This document shows positions 17,419-24,576 of a stretch of DNA of 64,000 bases, one piece after another. Each line of letters starts with the position of its first letter. Within the stretch, counting starts at the first letter, position 1. The stretch covers positions 806,001 through 870,000 of the forward strand of contig CAWJDO010000003.1 of NCBI GenBank assembly GCA_963841635.1. Direction: 5' to 3'. This stretch comes from DASWZN01 sp963841635. GTDB taxonomy: Bacteria; Acidobacteriota; Terriglobia; Bryobacterales; Bryobacteraceae. The translations under genes and the position numbers were made by a program. Below the pieces are notes generated by a model. It was not told where the DNA came from and ran no database searches. It saw only the letters and a list, made by a program, of their open reading frames with translations.

Positions 17419-19296
17419 GTGCTGAGTCTTCACGCTATTGACATCGCGATCATACTCGCGTACCTGCTATTGTCCGTCCTGATCGGCTATTGGGTTTCCC
17501 ATCGTGCCTCCAAGGACATGAAGGCGTACTTCCTGGGCGGCAACACCATGCCCTGGTACGTGCTGGGGATCTCAAACGCCTCGGGCATGTTCGATATCAG
17601 CGGCACTATGCTGCTGGTCTACTGGATGTTCGTCTACGGCTTGAAAAGCGTCTGGATTCCCTGGCTCTGGCCCACCTTCAACCAGATCTTCCTGATGGTC
17701 TTCCTCTCGGCCTGGCTGCGGCGCTCCAACGTCATGACCGGCGCGGAGTGGATCCAGACCCGCTTTGGCAAAGGCCGCGGCGCCCAGCTCGCCCACATCA
17801 TCGTTGTCATTTACGCCTTCGTCAGCATCATCGGATTCTTCAGCTACGGCTTCAAGGGCATAGGGAAGTTCGCCGCGAACTTTCTGCCCTGGAGCCTGTC
17901 CCCCAACCAGTACGCGCTGATCCTGATCGCCATCACCACCATTTACGTGGTCAAGGGCGGCATGTTCAGCGTGGTGGTGACCGAGGTCCTGCAGTTCTGC
18001 ATTCTCTCCATCGCCTCCTTCGCCGTCGGCATCATCGCCATGGCGAAGGTCGCGCCCAGCCTGCTGCACAAATGCGTTCCCGCCGGATGGGACAACGTGT
18101 TCTTCGGCTGGCACCTGAATATGGATTGGTCCACTCTGCTGCCCTCAGCCACCGCGAAGGTCGCCGAAGACGGCTACGGGCTTTTCGGATTCTTCGTCAT
18201 GGCGCTGCTGTTCAAGGGCGTGCTGATCAGCGCGGCCGGCCCCGCGCCGAACTACGACATGCAGCGCGTCCTCTCCTGCAAGAATCCGAAGGAAGCCTCG
18301 ATGATGAGTGGATGGGTCAACGTGGTGCTCACCTTCCCGCGCTACTTCCTCATCACCGGGCTGACCATTCTGGCGCTGGCATTCTACAGCGACCACATCC
18401 GCGCCATGGGAACGCACATGGATTTCGAAGCCGTGCTGCCCCTCGCGCTAGGCCGCTTCGTTCCCGCCGGCCTGCTCGGCTTCCTGATCGCCGGCCTGCT
18501 GGCGGCCTACATGTCCAACTTCGCCGCCACGGTGAACGCCGCGCCTCCGTACTTCGTCAACGACATCTACAAGCGCTTCATCAACCCCAACGCCAGCCCG
18601 CGGACGTACGTGCGGCTGAGCTATCTCAGCTCCTTCGCGGTGGTGGTGATCGGAACGGCGATCGGCTGGTACGTAGCCTCGGTGAACGACGTCGTCATCT
18701 GGATCGTCTCCGGCCTGTGGGGCGGCTACACCGCTTCCAACGTTCTCAAGTGGTACTGGTGGCGCTTCAACGGCTACGGTTACTTCTGGGGGATGGTCGC
18801 CGGCATTTCGGCTTCGCTGACGATCCCGGGTATCATGGCGCGGATTCCCTCGCTCCAAGGTTACGCGCAGGCGCACTCCTTGAACCTCAGCGTTTCGCTG
18901 GGCTTCATCCTGGTGTTCCTGATCTCGCTGACTGGCTGCGTCGCCGGCACGTTGCTGACGAAGGCGGAAGACGACGAGGTCCTCAAGGACTTCTATCGCC
19001 GCGTGCGGCCGTGGGGCTTCTGGGGTCCAGTGCTGAGGAAGGTTCAGCAGGACGATCCCGCTTTCAAGCCCAACCCGGACTTTTGGCGCGACATGTTCAA
19101 CGTCGCTGTGGGCATCGTGTGGCAGGTGGCGCTGGTCGTCCTGCCCATCTACATCGTGATCCAGGAATTCGACCGCGCCGCGCTGGCCTTCGCCGTCGTC
19201 GCGGTGACCACGGTGACGCTGAAGCTCACCTGGTACGACCACCTGAAGGAGATGGACGCGAAGACTCCGCTCCCGGCCGCGGCTCTTCGACCGTAA
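17419..19296 (+). CDS. Sodium:solute symporter (SSS family)
   Basis: This 625-residue membrane protein has about 13 hydrophobic helices. SSS features include an N-terminal helix followed by KDMKAYFLGGNTMPWYVLGIS, the NASGMFDISGTM sodium-site region, and GLLGFLIAGLLAAYMSNFAATVN. The extra C-terminal helices make it longer than PutP and nearer to SGLT-like sugar transporters. The substrate cannot be read from sequence. Its 3' end overlaps the convergent lipoprotein gene by 71 bases. Confidence 0.9.
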   Translation: MLSLHAIDIAIILAYLLLSVLIGYWVSHRASKDMKAYFLGGNTMPWYVLGISNASGMFDISGTMLLVYWMFVYGLKSVWIPWLWPTFNQIFLMVFLSAWLRRSNVMTGAEWIQTRFGKGRGAQLAHIIVVIYAFVSIIGFFSYGFKGIGKFAANFLPWSLSPNQYALILIAITTIYVVKGGMFSVVVTEVLQFCILSIASFAVGIIAMAKVAPSLLHKCVPAGWDNVFFGWHLNMDWSTLLPSATAKVAEDGYGLFGFFVMALLFKGVLISAAGPAPNYDMQRVLSCKNPKEASMMSGWVNVVLTFPRYFLITGLTILALAFYSDHIRAMGTHMDFEAVLPLALGRFVPAGLLGFLIAGLLAAYMSNFAATVNAAPPYFVNDIYKRFINPNASPRTYVRLSYLSSFAVVVIGTAIGWYVASVNDVVIWIVSGLWGGYTASNVLKWYWWRFNGYGYFWGMVAGISASLTIPGIMARIPSLQGYAQAHSLNLSVSLGFILVFLISLTGCVAGTLLTKAEDDEVLKDFYRRVRPWGFWGPVLRKVQQDDPAFKPNPDFWRDMFNVAVGIVWQVALVVLPIYIVIQEFDRAALAFAVVAVTTVTLKLTWYDHLKEMDAKTPLPAAALRP

Positions 19297-20692
19297 GCAT
19301 CACCGACTGCGCAGCAACGCCGCAGGTCAGCACGTACCCGTACGTGCCGGGGGCGGGCGGCCGGACGGACTCGGTTCCGCTCGCTGCCCGCCGGCCGGTC
19401 CAGTCACCGGATGCCACGCAGGAGGCTGCGCCCGGCGCTGACCACTTCAGCGTGGCCGAATGGCCGAACACAACCGTGGACGGGGTCGCGGTGAAAGCCT
19501 GCGGGTCTACGGCCCGGACCGCGGATAGCGGCGTCGGCGCCGACCGCGTGTGCGCCAGCAGCCAGTCGTAGATGTTCTGGTCGTAGGTGTCGTAGGCCGG
19601 CAGCCCCTGGCCGAGACCGATCAGGTTGATCGTCAGGAATTCTTCCGCCAGATTGTGCCCGCCCGAAGCGAAGACCGTGATCTTCGCCCGCTCTGTCGGA
19701 TTGCAGGCGTTGATCGAGTTGACCGTGTCGACCTGGTTCATATACGGGCCAGCCGGATCGTCAGCAGCCTCAAACGCCCACGAAGGAGTCAGCTTGAGCG
19801 TGCATCCCAGAGTCGTTCCACCGGAGCCGGACATCGGAAGCACGGCCGCCAGCTGGTTAGGGTAGTGGGCCACGTAGTCCCAGGTCAGGCACGAGCCCGC
19901 GCTGTAGCCGGCCACATACATGCGCGAGGTGTCCACCTTGTACGTGTTGATGGCATAGTCGATGAAGATCTTCGTCATCAGCGCGGTGTAATCGCCGATC
20001 TGCGGGTCTACGCACCGCTGCGGCGAGAGCACGATGAAGGGACGCGAGTCGTCCCAAAGGCCACTGGCGATCAGTTCCTTCATGTCGCCGAATGCCGACG
20101 CGAGCGGGATCTGAACCGCCGTCCCGTCAGCAGTGAACCGCGCCCCTCCCCATCCGTGCTGGAAGACGATGAGCGGAAACTTCTGCGCGGGGTCGGCCCC
20201 GTAGTTTACCGGCAAGTGCTCGTAGTAGGGCAGGTGGGCGCTGGTGGTGCCGAAGTCTCTGGCCGTCTGCTCCGTGAACGCGCCCGCATTGACGCGCACC
20301 ATCCGCACCACTTCGACCGCCGGCAATCCGGCGCTATCCACCACGTTGTAGCGGATCAGGTAGTCGCCCACGGCGTTCACGTCAACCGTTCCCGCAACCA
20401 CGATCCGGCTCGTAATATCGCCGTCGTGCGGATCGCTGGCGGTCGCGCCCGCATCGACATAGGCGGTGCCCCGCGGCTGGCTGACCACCCTGGCGCCGAT
20501 CAGCGTAATGACCGGCTGATTCGGGTTGCCCGGATCGACGGGCGCATCCGACATACACGCGTCGTATTGTGGCAACGGTGTGGGAGTCGCAGGCGGCGTG
20601 TAGGCATCGGACGATGAGCCGGGACAGCCCCACGAAAGCAGCAGAACGCAGCCCGCCGCGACCGCCGCAATTCCCGCGCCAGCGCGTGTCAC
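19226..20692 (-). CDS. Secreted esterase lipoprotein with Ig-like domains
   Basis: This 488-residue protein has a lipoprotein signal (hydrophobic 6-22, then Cys23). A DUF5011-like Ig domain follows (about 60-135: ASDPHDGDITSRI, VDVNAVGDYLIRYNVVDSAG). Next is an alpha/beta-hydrolase of the PHB depolymerase/feruloyl esterase type with nucleophile elbow GYSAGSC (Ser264) and a late SGGHNLAEE His. A C-terminal Ig-like module (about 410-475) completes it. It probably sits on the outer face of a membrane and hydrolyses a polymer or plant ester. The start is GTG. TATTGT on the minus strand ends 7 bases upstream without a Shine-Dalgarno. The overlap with the symporter 3' end is 71 bases, in low-complexity coding sequence. 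Confidence 0.78.
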   Translation of the reverse strand: MTRAGAGIAAVAAGCVLLLSWGCPGSSSDAYTPPATPTPLPQYDACMSDAPVDPGNPNQPVITLIGARVVSQPRGTAYVDAGATASDPHDGDITSRIVVAGTVDVNAVGDYLIRYNVVDSAGLPAVEVVRMVRVNAGAFTEQTARDFGTTSAHLPYYEHLPVNYGADPAQKFPLIVFQHGWGGARFTADGTAVQIPLASAFGDMKELIASGLWDDSRPFIVLSPQRCVDPQIGDYTALMTKIFIDYAINTYKVDTSRMYVAGYSAGSCLTWDYVAHYPNQLAAVLPMSGSGGTTLGCTLKLTPSWAFEAADDPAGPYMNQVDTVNSINACNPTERAKITVFASGGHNLAEEFLTINLIGLGQGLPAYDTYDQNIYDWLLAHTRSAPTPLSAVRAVDPQAFTATPSTVVFGHSATLKWSAPGAASCVASGDWTGRRAASGTESVRPPAPGTYGYVLTCGVAAQSVMLTVEEPRPGAESSRPSPSGGRTR

Positions 20693-20737
20693 GAGGACTA
20701 CAATACTCGAAATCGGAAGTCGAGGGGGAGCGCCCGC

Positions 20738-21337
20738 CTACCCGCGCCGTCGAGGCGCGCCCCGTCGCATCGGCGGCCGGCGGCCTTCCGACCTTGAGGG
20801 AGGCGCAGGCGCCGTGAACACCGGCTCGGTTGGAGTCGGCATGTCCGCGGGACATACCACCACCTGCCGCTGCGGTCCCATCCCCACGCTCTCGCTGCGG
20901 ACCGCCGTCTCGTTGCGCAGAGCCAGGTGGATGACCCGCCGTTCGCGGCTGTTCATCGGATTGAAGTGGAACGGCGTGTGCGAGCGCTTCACCTTCTCCG
21001 CCGCCGTCAGCGCGCTCACCCGCAGCTCCTCGATGCGCAGCATGCGATAGTCGTTGGCGTCGAAGCACAGCCGGGAGTGCTCTTCGGGCGGCATGCCCAG
21101 CACTTCCATGGTGAGCTGCTCCAGCGCCAGCAACAGCTCCGCTTTGTTCTCGAGCAAGAGGTCCACGTCCGGGCCAGAGAACTTCACGACGACATCGGGA
21201 TTCTCGAAATCCGTGTGCCGCGTTTCGCCGCTCTCGACTTCAAACTTGAGCTTGAAGCCCGCATTATTCGCAACGGACCGCAAGAATGCGTCGATCCGCG
21301 ACCCTACCGCGCTAAGACTGTATTTTCCGTCGCTCAC
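20738..21337 (-). CDS. khpB: Jag/KhpB-type RNA-binding protein (KH-R3H)
   Basis: This 199-residue protein has a KH-like region (PDVVVKFSGPDVDLLLENKAELLLALEQLT) and an R3H motif (FHFNPMNSRERRVIHLAL). It has a proline/arginine-rich tail. It lies last in the rpmH-rnpA-yidD-yidC block, the usual place of jag/khpB. Its GTG start overlaps the yidC stop by 4 bases (GTGA). The family binds RNA and affects cell envelope growth in Gram-positives. It lacks the N-terminal Jag domain. Confidence 0.85.
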   Translation of the reverse strand: MSDGKYSLSAVGSRIDAFLRSVANNAGFKLKFEVESGETRHTDFENPDVVVKFSGPDVDLLLENKAELLLALEQLTMEVLGMPPEEHSRLCFDANDYRMLRIEELRVSALTAAEKVKRSHTPFHFNPMNSRERRVIHLALRNETAVRSESVGMGPQRQVVVCPADMPTPTEPVFTAPAPPSRSEGRRPPMRRGAPRRRG

Positions 21338-23082
21338 CGCTTGCCCCCGCTGGGCTTCTTCGATTTAGGAGCCGGTATCACGGGCCCGGAAGCCTCGGCC
21401 GGTGTCGGCATGGACTTATTGATGAAGTATTGCTGCACAATGCCCACCAGGTTACTGGTCAGCCAGTATAACACCAGCCCGCTCGACACGCCGTAGAACA
21501 TGAAGCCGAAGATCAGCGGCATGAACAGCATCATCTTCGCCTGGTTCGGATCGGCCGACGGATTCGGCGTCATCTTCTGCATCACGAACTGGGCGACGAT
21601 CATGGCGATCGGCAGGATGCGGATCGCCAGGTGCTCGGGCTGCGACAGGTCACCCACCCACAGCCAACTCGCCTGGCGCATCTCAATTGCCACCTGCAGC
21701 ACCGAGTAGAACGCGATGAAGATCGGCATCTGGAGGACCATGGGCAGGCATCCACCCATCGGGTTGACGCCGTGCTTCTTGTACAGCTCCATGACCTCCT
21801 GGTTCTGCTCTGCCTTCTTCGGATCGCGCAGGCCCACGTTCTTGTACTTCGCGTTGATGGCGTCCACGTGCGGCTTGAGCACCTGCATCTTCTTCATCGA
21901 CTTCATGCTCGTCAACCGCAGCGGCAGCAGAACCATGTTGATGACGATCGTGATCACCACAATCGCCCAGCCGAAGTTGTGGGTCATGCGGTCGTTGATC
22001 CAGTTCACGCCCAGGAACAGCGGCTTGGCAAGCCAGCCGAACCAGCGTCCGAAGTCGACCAGTTGGTCCAGGCGCGGGTCCACCTTTCGCAGGATGCCCA
22101 GGTCTTTGGGGCCGGCGAACAGAGTGAACTCGTTGCGAGCCTGGCCGCCGACTTCGGCGCCCGCGTGCGGCTGCTCGGACTTATCCACCTGGTCCGCTAC
22201 GTTGTCGCTTACCGTGCGGATCGCGAAGGTGCTCTCGCTCCGCGGCAGGAAGACGGCGGTGAAGTAGTGGTCCTCGATCCCGGCGAAGGAGTAGGTCCCG
22301 TAATCGGTCACCGGCCCGTTCTTGGCGTCCTTCGCCGGCTTGGTGACCAGCTTGCCCGCGGCGACGTCGTAGTAAAGCGTAAGCTCCTGGCCCGTGTGCG
22401 CCGCGACGGCCCAATCGCCGATCCCGCCCCGCCACGCGAGCAGGTTCTCGACGCCCTTGCCGCCCACCGTGACCTCGCTCGAAACCTGCGACAGGTAGCT
22501 GTTCCCCTCGAAGTGGAACGATTTGTGAACCACCACGTTTCCGTCGGAGTAATCGTAGTCGATACCGAGGCCGTCGGGCGCGGCTTTGGAGCGGTAGAGA
22601 ACCGCGTTCACATCGACCGCGGGCTTGGCCTTGGGAAACGCCAGCGAGAAAGGATAGCCCGTCTTGGCGACGGATGCCGTATTGACCAGCTCCAGCGGCT
22701 GCCCAACGCTGTCCTTGTACTTCTTGAGCACCCAACTGCGCACCACGCCGCCCTGGTTCGAGAGCACCACGCGGTAGACCTTGGTATCGACGACGAAAGT
22801 CTCTTGCGCCGCTGCCGACACCACCGCCGCGGGCGCCTTGGTCAGAGTGATCCACGGCGTCGGGGACGGTTCAGCCGCTGGCGCCGGAGTCGCGGTGGGC
22901 TGCGATTGTTCGGTGGCCGTCTGTGCCGGTTTCGCCGGCGGCTCCGGCACCACGCTCTTGTAGAAATAGGGAGTGAGGAAAAGCACCGCGCCCATCAGCA
23001 GGAACGCCAGCATCAGACGCCATTGCGTCTGGGGCTCCGGCTGAGGGTTCAACGGATTGGGGCTATTCTTGATGTCCGCCAT
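21334..23082 (-). CDS. yidC: Membrane protein insertase YidC
   Basis: This 582-residue Gram-negative-type YidC has an N-terminal helix (about 22-42), a proline/alanine-rich linker, a large periplasmic beta domain (about 95-370), and the five-helix insertase core (NFGWAIVVITIVINMVLLPL, NPMGGCLPMVLQMPIFIAFY, FMPLIFGFMFYGVSSGLVLYWLTSN). It inserts and folds inner membrane proteins alone or with SecYEG. The ATG at 23082 is chosen because the longer frame runs back into yidD. The spacing to yidD is 10 bases. Confidence 0.96.
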   Translation of the reverse strand: MADIKNSPNPLNPQPEPQTQWRLMLAFLLMGAVLFLTPYFYKSVVPEPPAKPAQTATEQSQPTATPAPAAEPSPTPWITLTKAPAAVVSAAAQETFVVDTKVYRVVLSNQGGVVRSWVLKKYKDSVGQPLELVNTASVAKTGYPFSLAFPKAKPAVDVNAVLYRSKAAPDGLGIDYDYSDGNVVVHKSFHFEGNSYLSQVSSEVTVGGKGVENLLAWRGGIGDWAVAAHTGQELTLYYDVAAGKLVTKPAKDAKNGPVTDYGTYSFAGIEDHYFTAVFLPRSESTFAIRTVSDNVADQVDKSEQPHAGAEVGGQARNEFTLFAGPKDLGILRKVDPRLDQLVDFGRWFGWLAKPLFLGVNWINDRMTHNFGWAIVVITIVINMVLLPLRLTSMKSMKKMQVLKPHVDAINAKYKNVGLRDPKKAEQNQEVMELYKKHGVNPMGGCLPMVLQMPIFIAFYSVLQVAIEMRQASWLWVGDLSQPEHLAIRILPIAMIVAQFVMQKMTPNPSADPNQAKMMLFMPLIFGFMFYGVSSGLVLYWLTSNLVGIVQQYFINKSMPTPAEASGPVIPAPKSKKPSGGKR

Positions 23083-23092
23083 TGTTCTCGAT

Positions 23093-23302
23093 TCACCGCA
23101 CCGGGTCGAAGCCGCCCGCGTGGAAGGGATGGCACCGCAGCAGCCGCCGCAGGCCCCGCCACACACCGCGCACCGCTCCGTAACGCTTCACTGCCTCGAT
23201 CATGTATTCCGAGCAGGTCGGGTAAAATCGGCAGGCCGAAGGCAACAGCGGGGAGATCCACCTCTTGTACAGCCGCAGCAAACCGATCACGAGCCTTTGC
23301 AC
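23093..23302 (-). CDS. yidD: Membrane protein insertion efficiency factor YidD
   Basis: This 69-residue protein has the complete YidD signature: LYKRWISPLLPSACRFYPTC, SEYMIEAVKRYG, and the C-terminal HPFHAGGFDPV. The GTG start overlaps the rnpA 3' end by 16 bases. It assists YidC, encoded next. Confidence 0.93.
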   Translation of the reverse strand: MQRLVIGLLRLYKRWISPLLPSACRFYPTCSEYMIEAVKRYGAVRGVWRGLRRLLRCHPFHAGGFDPVR

Positions 23303-23622
23303 CGGGAAAACAACTTCTCCACTTCCCGTTCCAGGTTCCCAATCGGCGCCGCCAGGCTCGCCCGGCGAGGATTGATCACGATCTGCCACTGCGGCTCCAA
23401 AGAGTGAAGATGCTTCCGCACCGCCTCGCGCGTGCGGCGCTTGATCCGATTCCGGACCACCGCACCACCCAAAGCGCGAGGTACGGTCAACCCGATCCTC
23501 GAGGGCCCCGGCTCCGGCAGCCTCAGGCAAAACGCCGCGAAATAGGGACTGGAAACCCGGAATCCCTCTGCATAGACTTTTCGAAAGTCCGCGGACCGCA
23601 GGATCCGAGCACTCTTCGGAAA
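23287..23622 (-). CDS. rnpA: Ribonuclease P protein component (start codon unclear)
   Basis: The frame reads FPKSARILRSADFRKVYAEG, then SRIGLTVPRALGGAVVRNRIKRRTREAVR, the RnpA signature for binding RNase P RNA during tRNA 5' processing. Homology clearly extends upstream of the first canonical start (TTG at 23490-23488), which would remove the essential N-terminal strand. From the in-frame TGA near 23697 to that TTG there is no ATG, GTG or TTG. The coordinates here begin at the conserved Phe, not at a known start. Either a non-standard start (CTG or ATC near 23604-23599) is used, or the sequence carries an indel. Confidence 0.82.
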   Translation of the reverse strand, partial: FPKSARILRSADFRKVYAEGFRVSSPYFAAFCLRLPEPGPSRIGLTVPRALGGAVVRNRIKRRTREAVRKHLHSLEPQWQIVINPRRASLAAPIGNLEREVEKLFSRCKGS

Positions 23623-23650
23623 CGATAAAACCCTCTTCGGTTCGATCGGA

Positions 23651-23824
23651 TTAGTCTGCGTTGGCGTTACGAACCGCGCGCTCGTCGCTGACGGTCAGCT
23701 TCCAGCGCCCTTTCGCCCTACGGCGCGCGAGAACGGCCCGTCCGTCTTTAGTTTTCATACGCTGGCGGAAGCCGTGCGTCTTGGCCCGATGGCGATTATT
23801 CGGCTGAAATGTGCGTTTTGGCAT
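23651..23824 (-). CDS. rpmH: 50S ribosomal protein L34
   Basis: MPKRTFQPNNRHRAKTHGF-type start, then MKTKDGRAVLARRRAKGR, is unmistakable L34. At 57 residues it is longer than the usual 44-51 because of a C-terminal extension (SDERAVRNANAD). The extension runs toward the start of rnpA. First gene of the conserved block. Confidence 0.95.
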   Translation of the reverse strand: MPKRTFQPNNRHRAKTHGFRQRMKTKDGRAVLARRRAKGRWKLTVSDERAVRNANAD

Positions 23825-23913
23825 TGTACGTCCCGACAACTGAACACAATCGGAGCCTTGGCATACAGACTCCGTGAAAACTCAGTATAGCAAGGCCGGC
23901 GCCGCTATGTGGG

Positions 23914-23950
23914 GCAGGTGTCCACACCTGCAGCGGGTCTCCAGACCCGC
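23914..23950. repeat. Two tandem quasi-palindromes
   Basis: GCAGGTGT-CC-ACACCTGC (23914-23931) is followed one base later by GCGGGTCT-CC-AGACCCGC (23933-23950). Both are perfect 8-base arms with the same CC centre. The differences between the two copies are compensated across the arms, so the palindromy itself is maintained. They lie between divergent rpmH and the HEAT-like gene. Confidence 0.75.
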
Positions 23951-23955
23951 CATGC

Positions 23956-24576
23956 TTGACATGCGCCTCCCCAACGCAGTATCAGAAGCTTGTGCGGCCC
24001 CGTCCCGACCTGGTGCAGGCCGCCATCGAAGGCATCGGCTCCCCCAGCGGGCGGGCCAGGCTAGGCGCCAGCAAGGTCCTGCGCGATCTGAGCGCCCAGT
24101 CCCCGGATCTGCTCTACCCGTACTTCGACTCCTTCGCGGCGCTGCCCGGCAGCCCAAACCACAGCCTGAAATGGAACGCCACCCTCACGCTGGCGAACCT
24201 GGCGGCCGTCGATCGCGACGGCAGGCTCGACCAGATCCTGGACGCATACCTGGCCCCGATCTCCGGCTCCAACATGATCGACGCCGCCAACGCCATCCGC
24301 GGCGCCGCCGTCATCGCTCTGGCCAAGCCGGACCTTGCCCCGAGGATCGCCGCCCGCATCCTGGCCGTGGAGCGCGCCTCGTACGCGACCGCCGAGTGCC
24401 GCAACGTCGTCATCGGCCACGCCATCCGCGCCCTCGACCGGATCTTCGACGCCGCCGGCAGCGAGCGTGCCTTGATCAGGTTTGTCAGCCGGCAGACGGA
24501 GAACCCCCGCCCCGCGACGCGCGCGAAGGCGCAGCGTTTCCTGAGGAAGCGGTCATCAGGCGCCGGTACAGCCTGA
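23956..24576 (+). CDS. HEAT-repeat-like protein, probably truncated at the N-terminus
   Basis: This 206-residue all-helical protein (RPDLVQAAIEGIGSP, ARLGASKVLRDLSAQSPDLLYPYFDSF, LKWNATLTLANLAAVD, AANAIRGAAVIALAKPDL) looks like a HEAT/armadillo-like family common in acidobacteria. The only early start is a TTG directly after two repeat palindromes, and the first residues look non-native, so the true N-terminus may have been replaced by the repeat. Its 3' end overlaps the convergent GH57-GT5 gene by 92 bases. Function unknown. Confidence 0.6.
   Translation: MTCASPTQYQKLVRPRPDLVQAAIEGIGSPSGRARLGASKVLRDLSAQSPDLLYPYFDSFAALPGSPNHSLKWNATLTLANLAAVDRDGRLDQILDAYLAPISGSNMIDAANAIRGAAVIALAKPDLAPRIAARILAVERASYATAECRNVVIGHAIRALDRIFDAAGSERALIRFVSRQTENPRPATRAKAQRFLRKRSSGAGTA

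Noticed and set aside
17490..19571. Plus-strand frame of 693 codons overlapping the symporter
   Set aside because: Alternative frame of the symporter; it is Arg/Leu/His-rich and lacks membrane helices.
21631..23628. Plus-strand frame of 665 codons across yidC, yidD and rnpA
   Set aside because: Runs antisense through three conserved genes; His/Val/Leu-rich shadow.
23840..23913. Possible replication origin upstream of rpmH
   Set aside because: rpmH is often near dnaA/oriC, but no TTATCCACA-type DnaA boxes, AT-rich stretch or dnaA/dnaN genes are visible.
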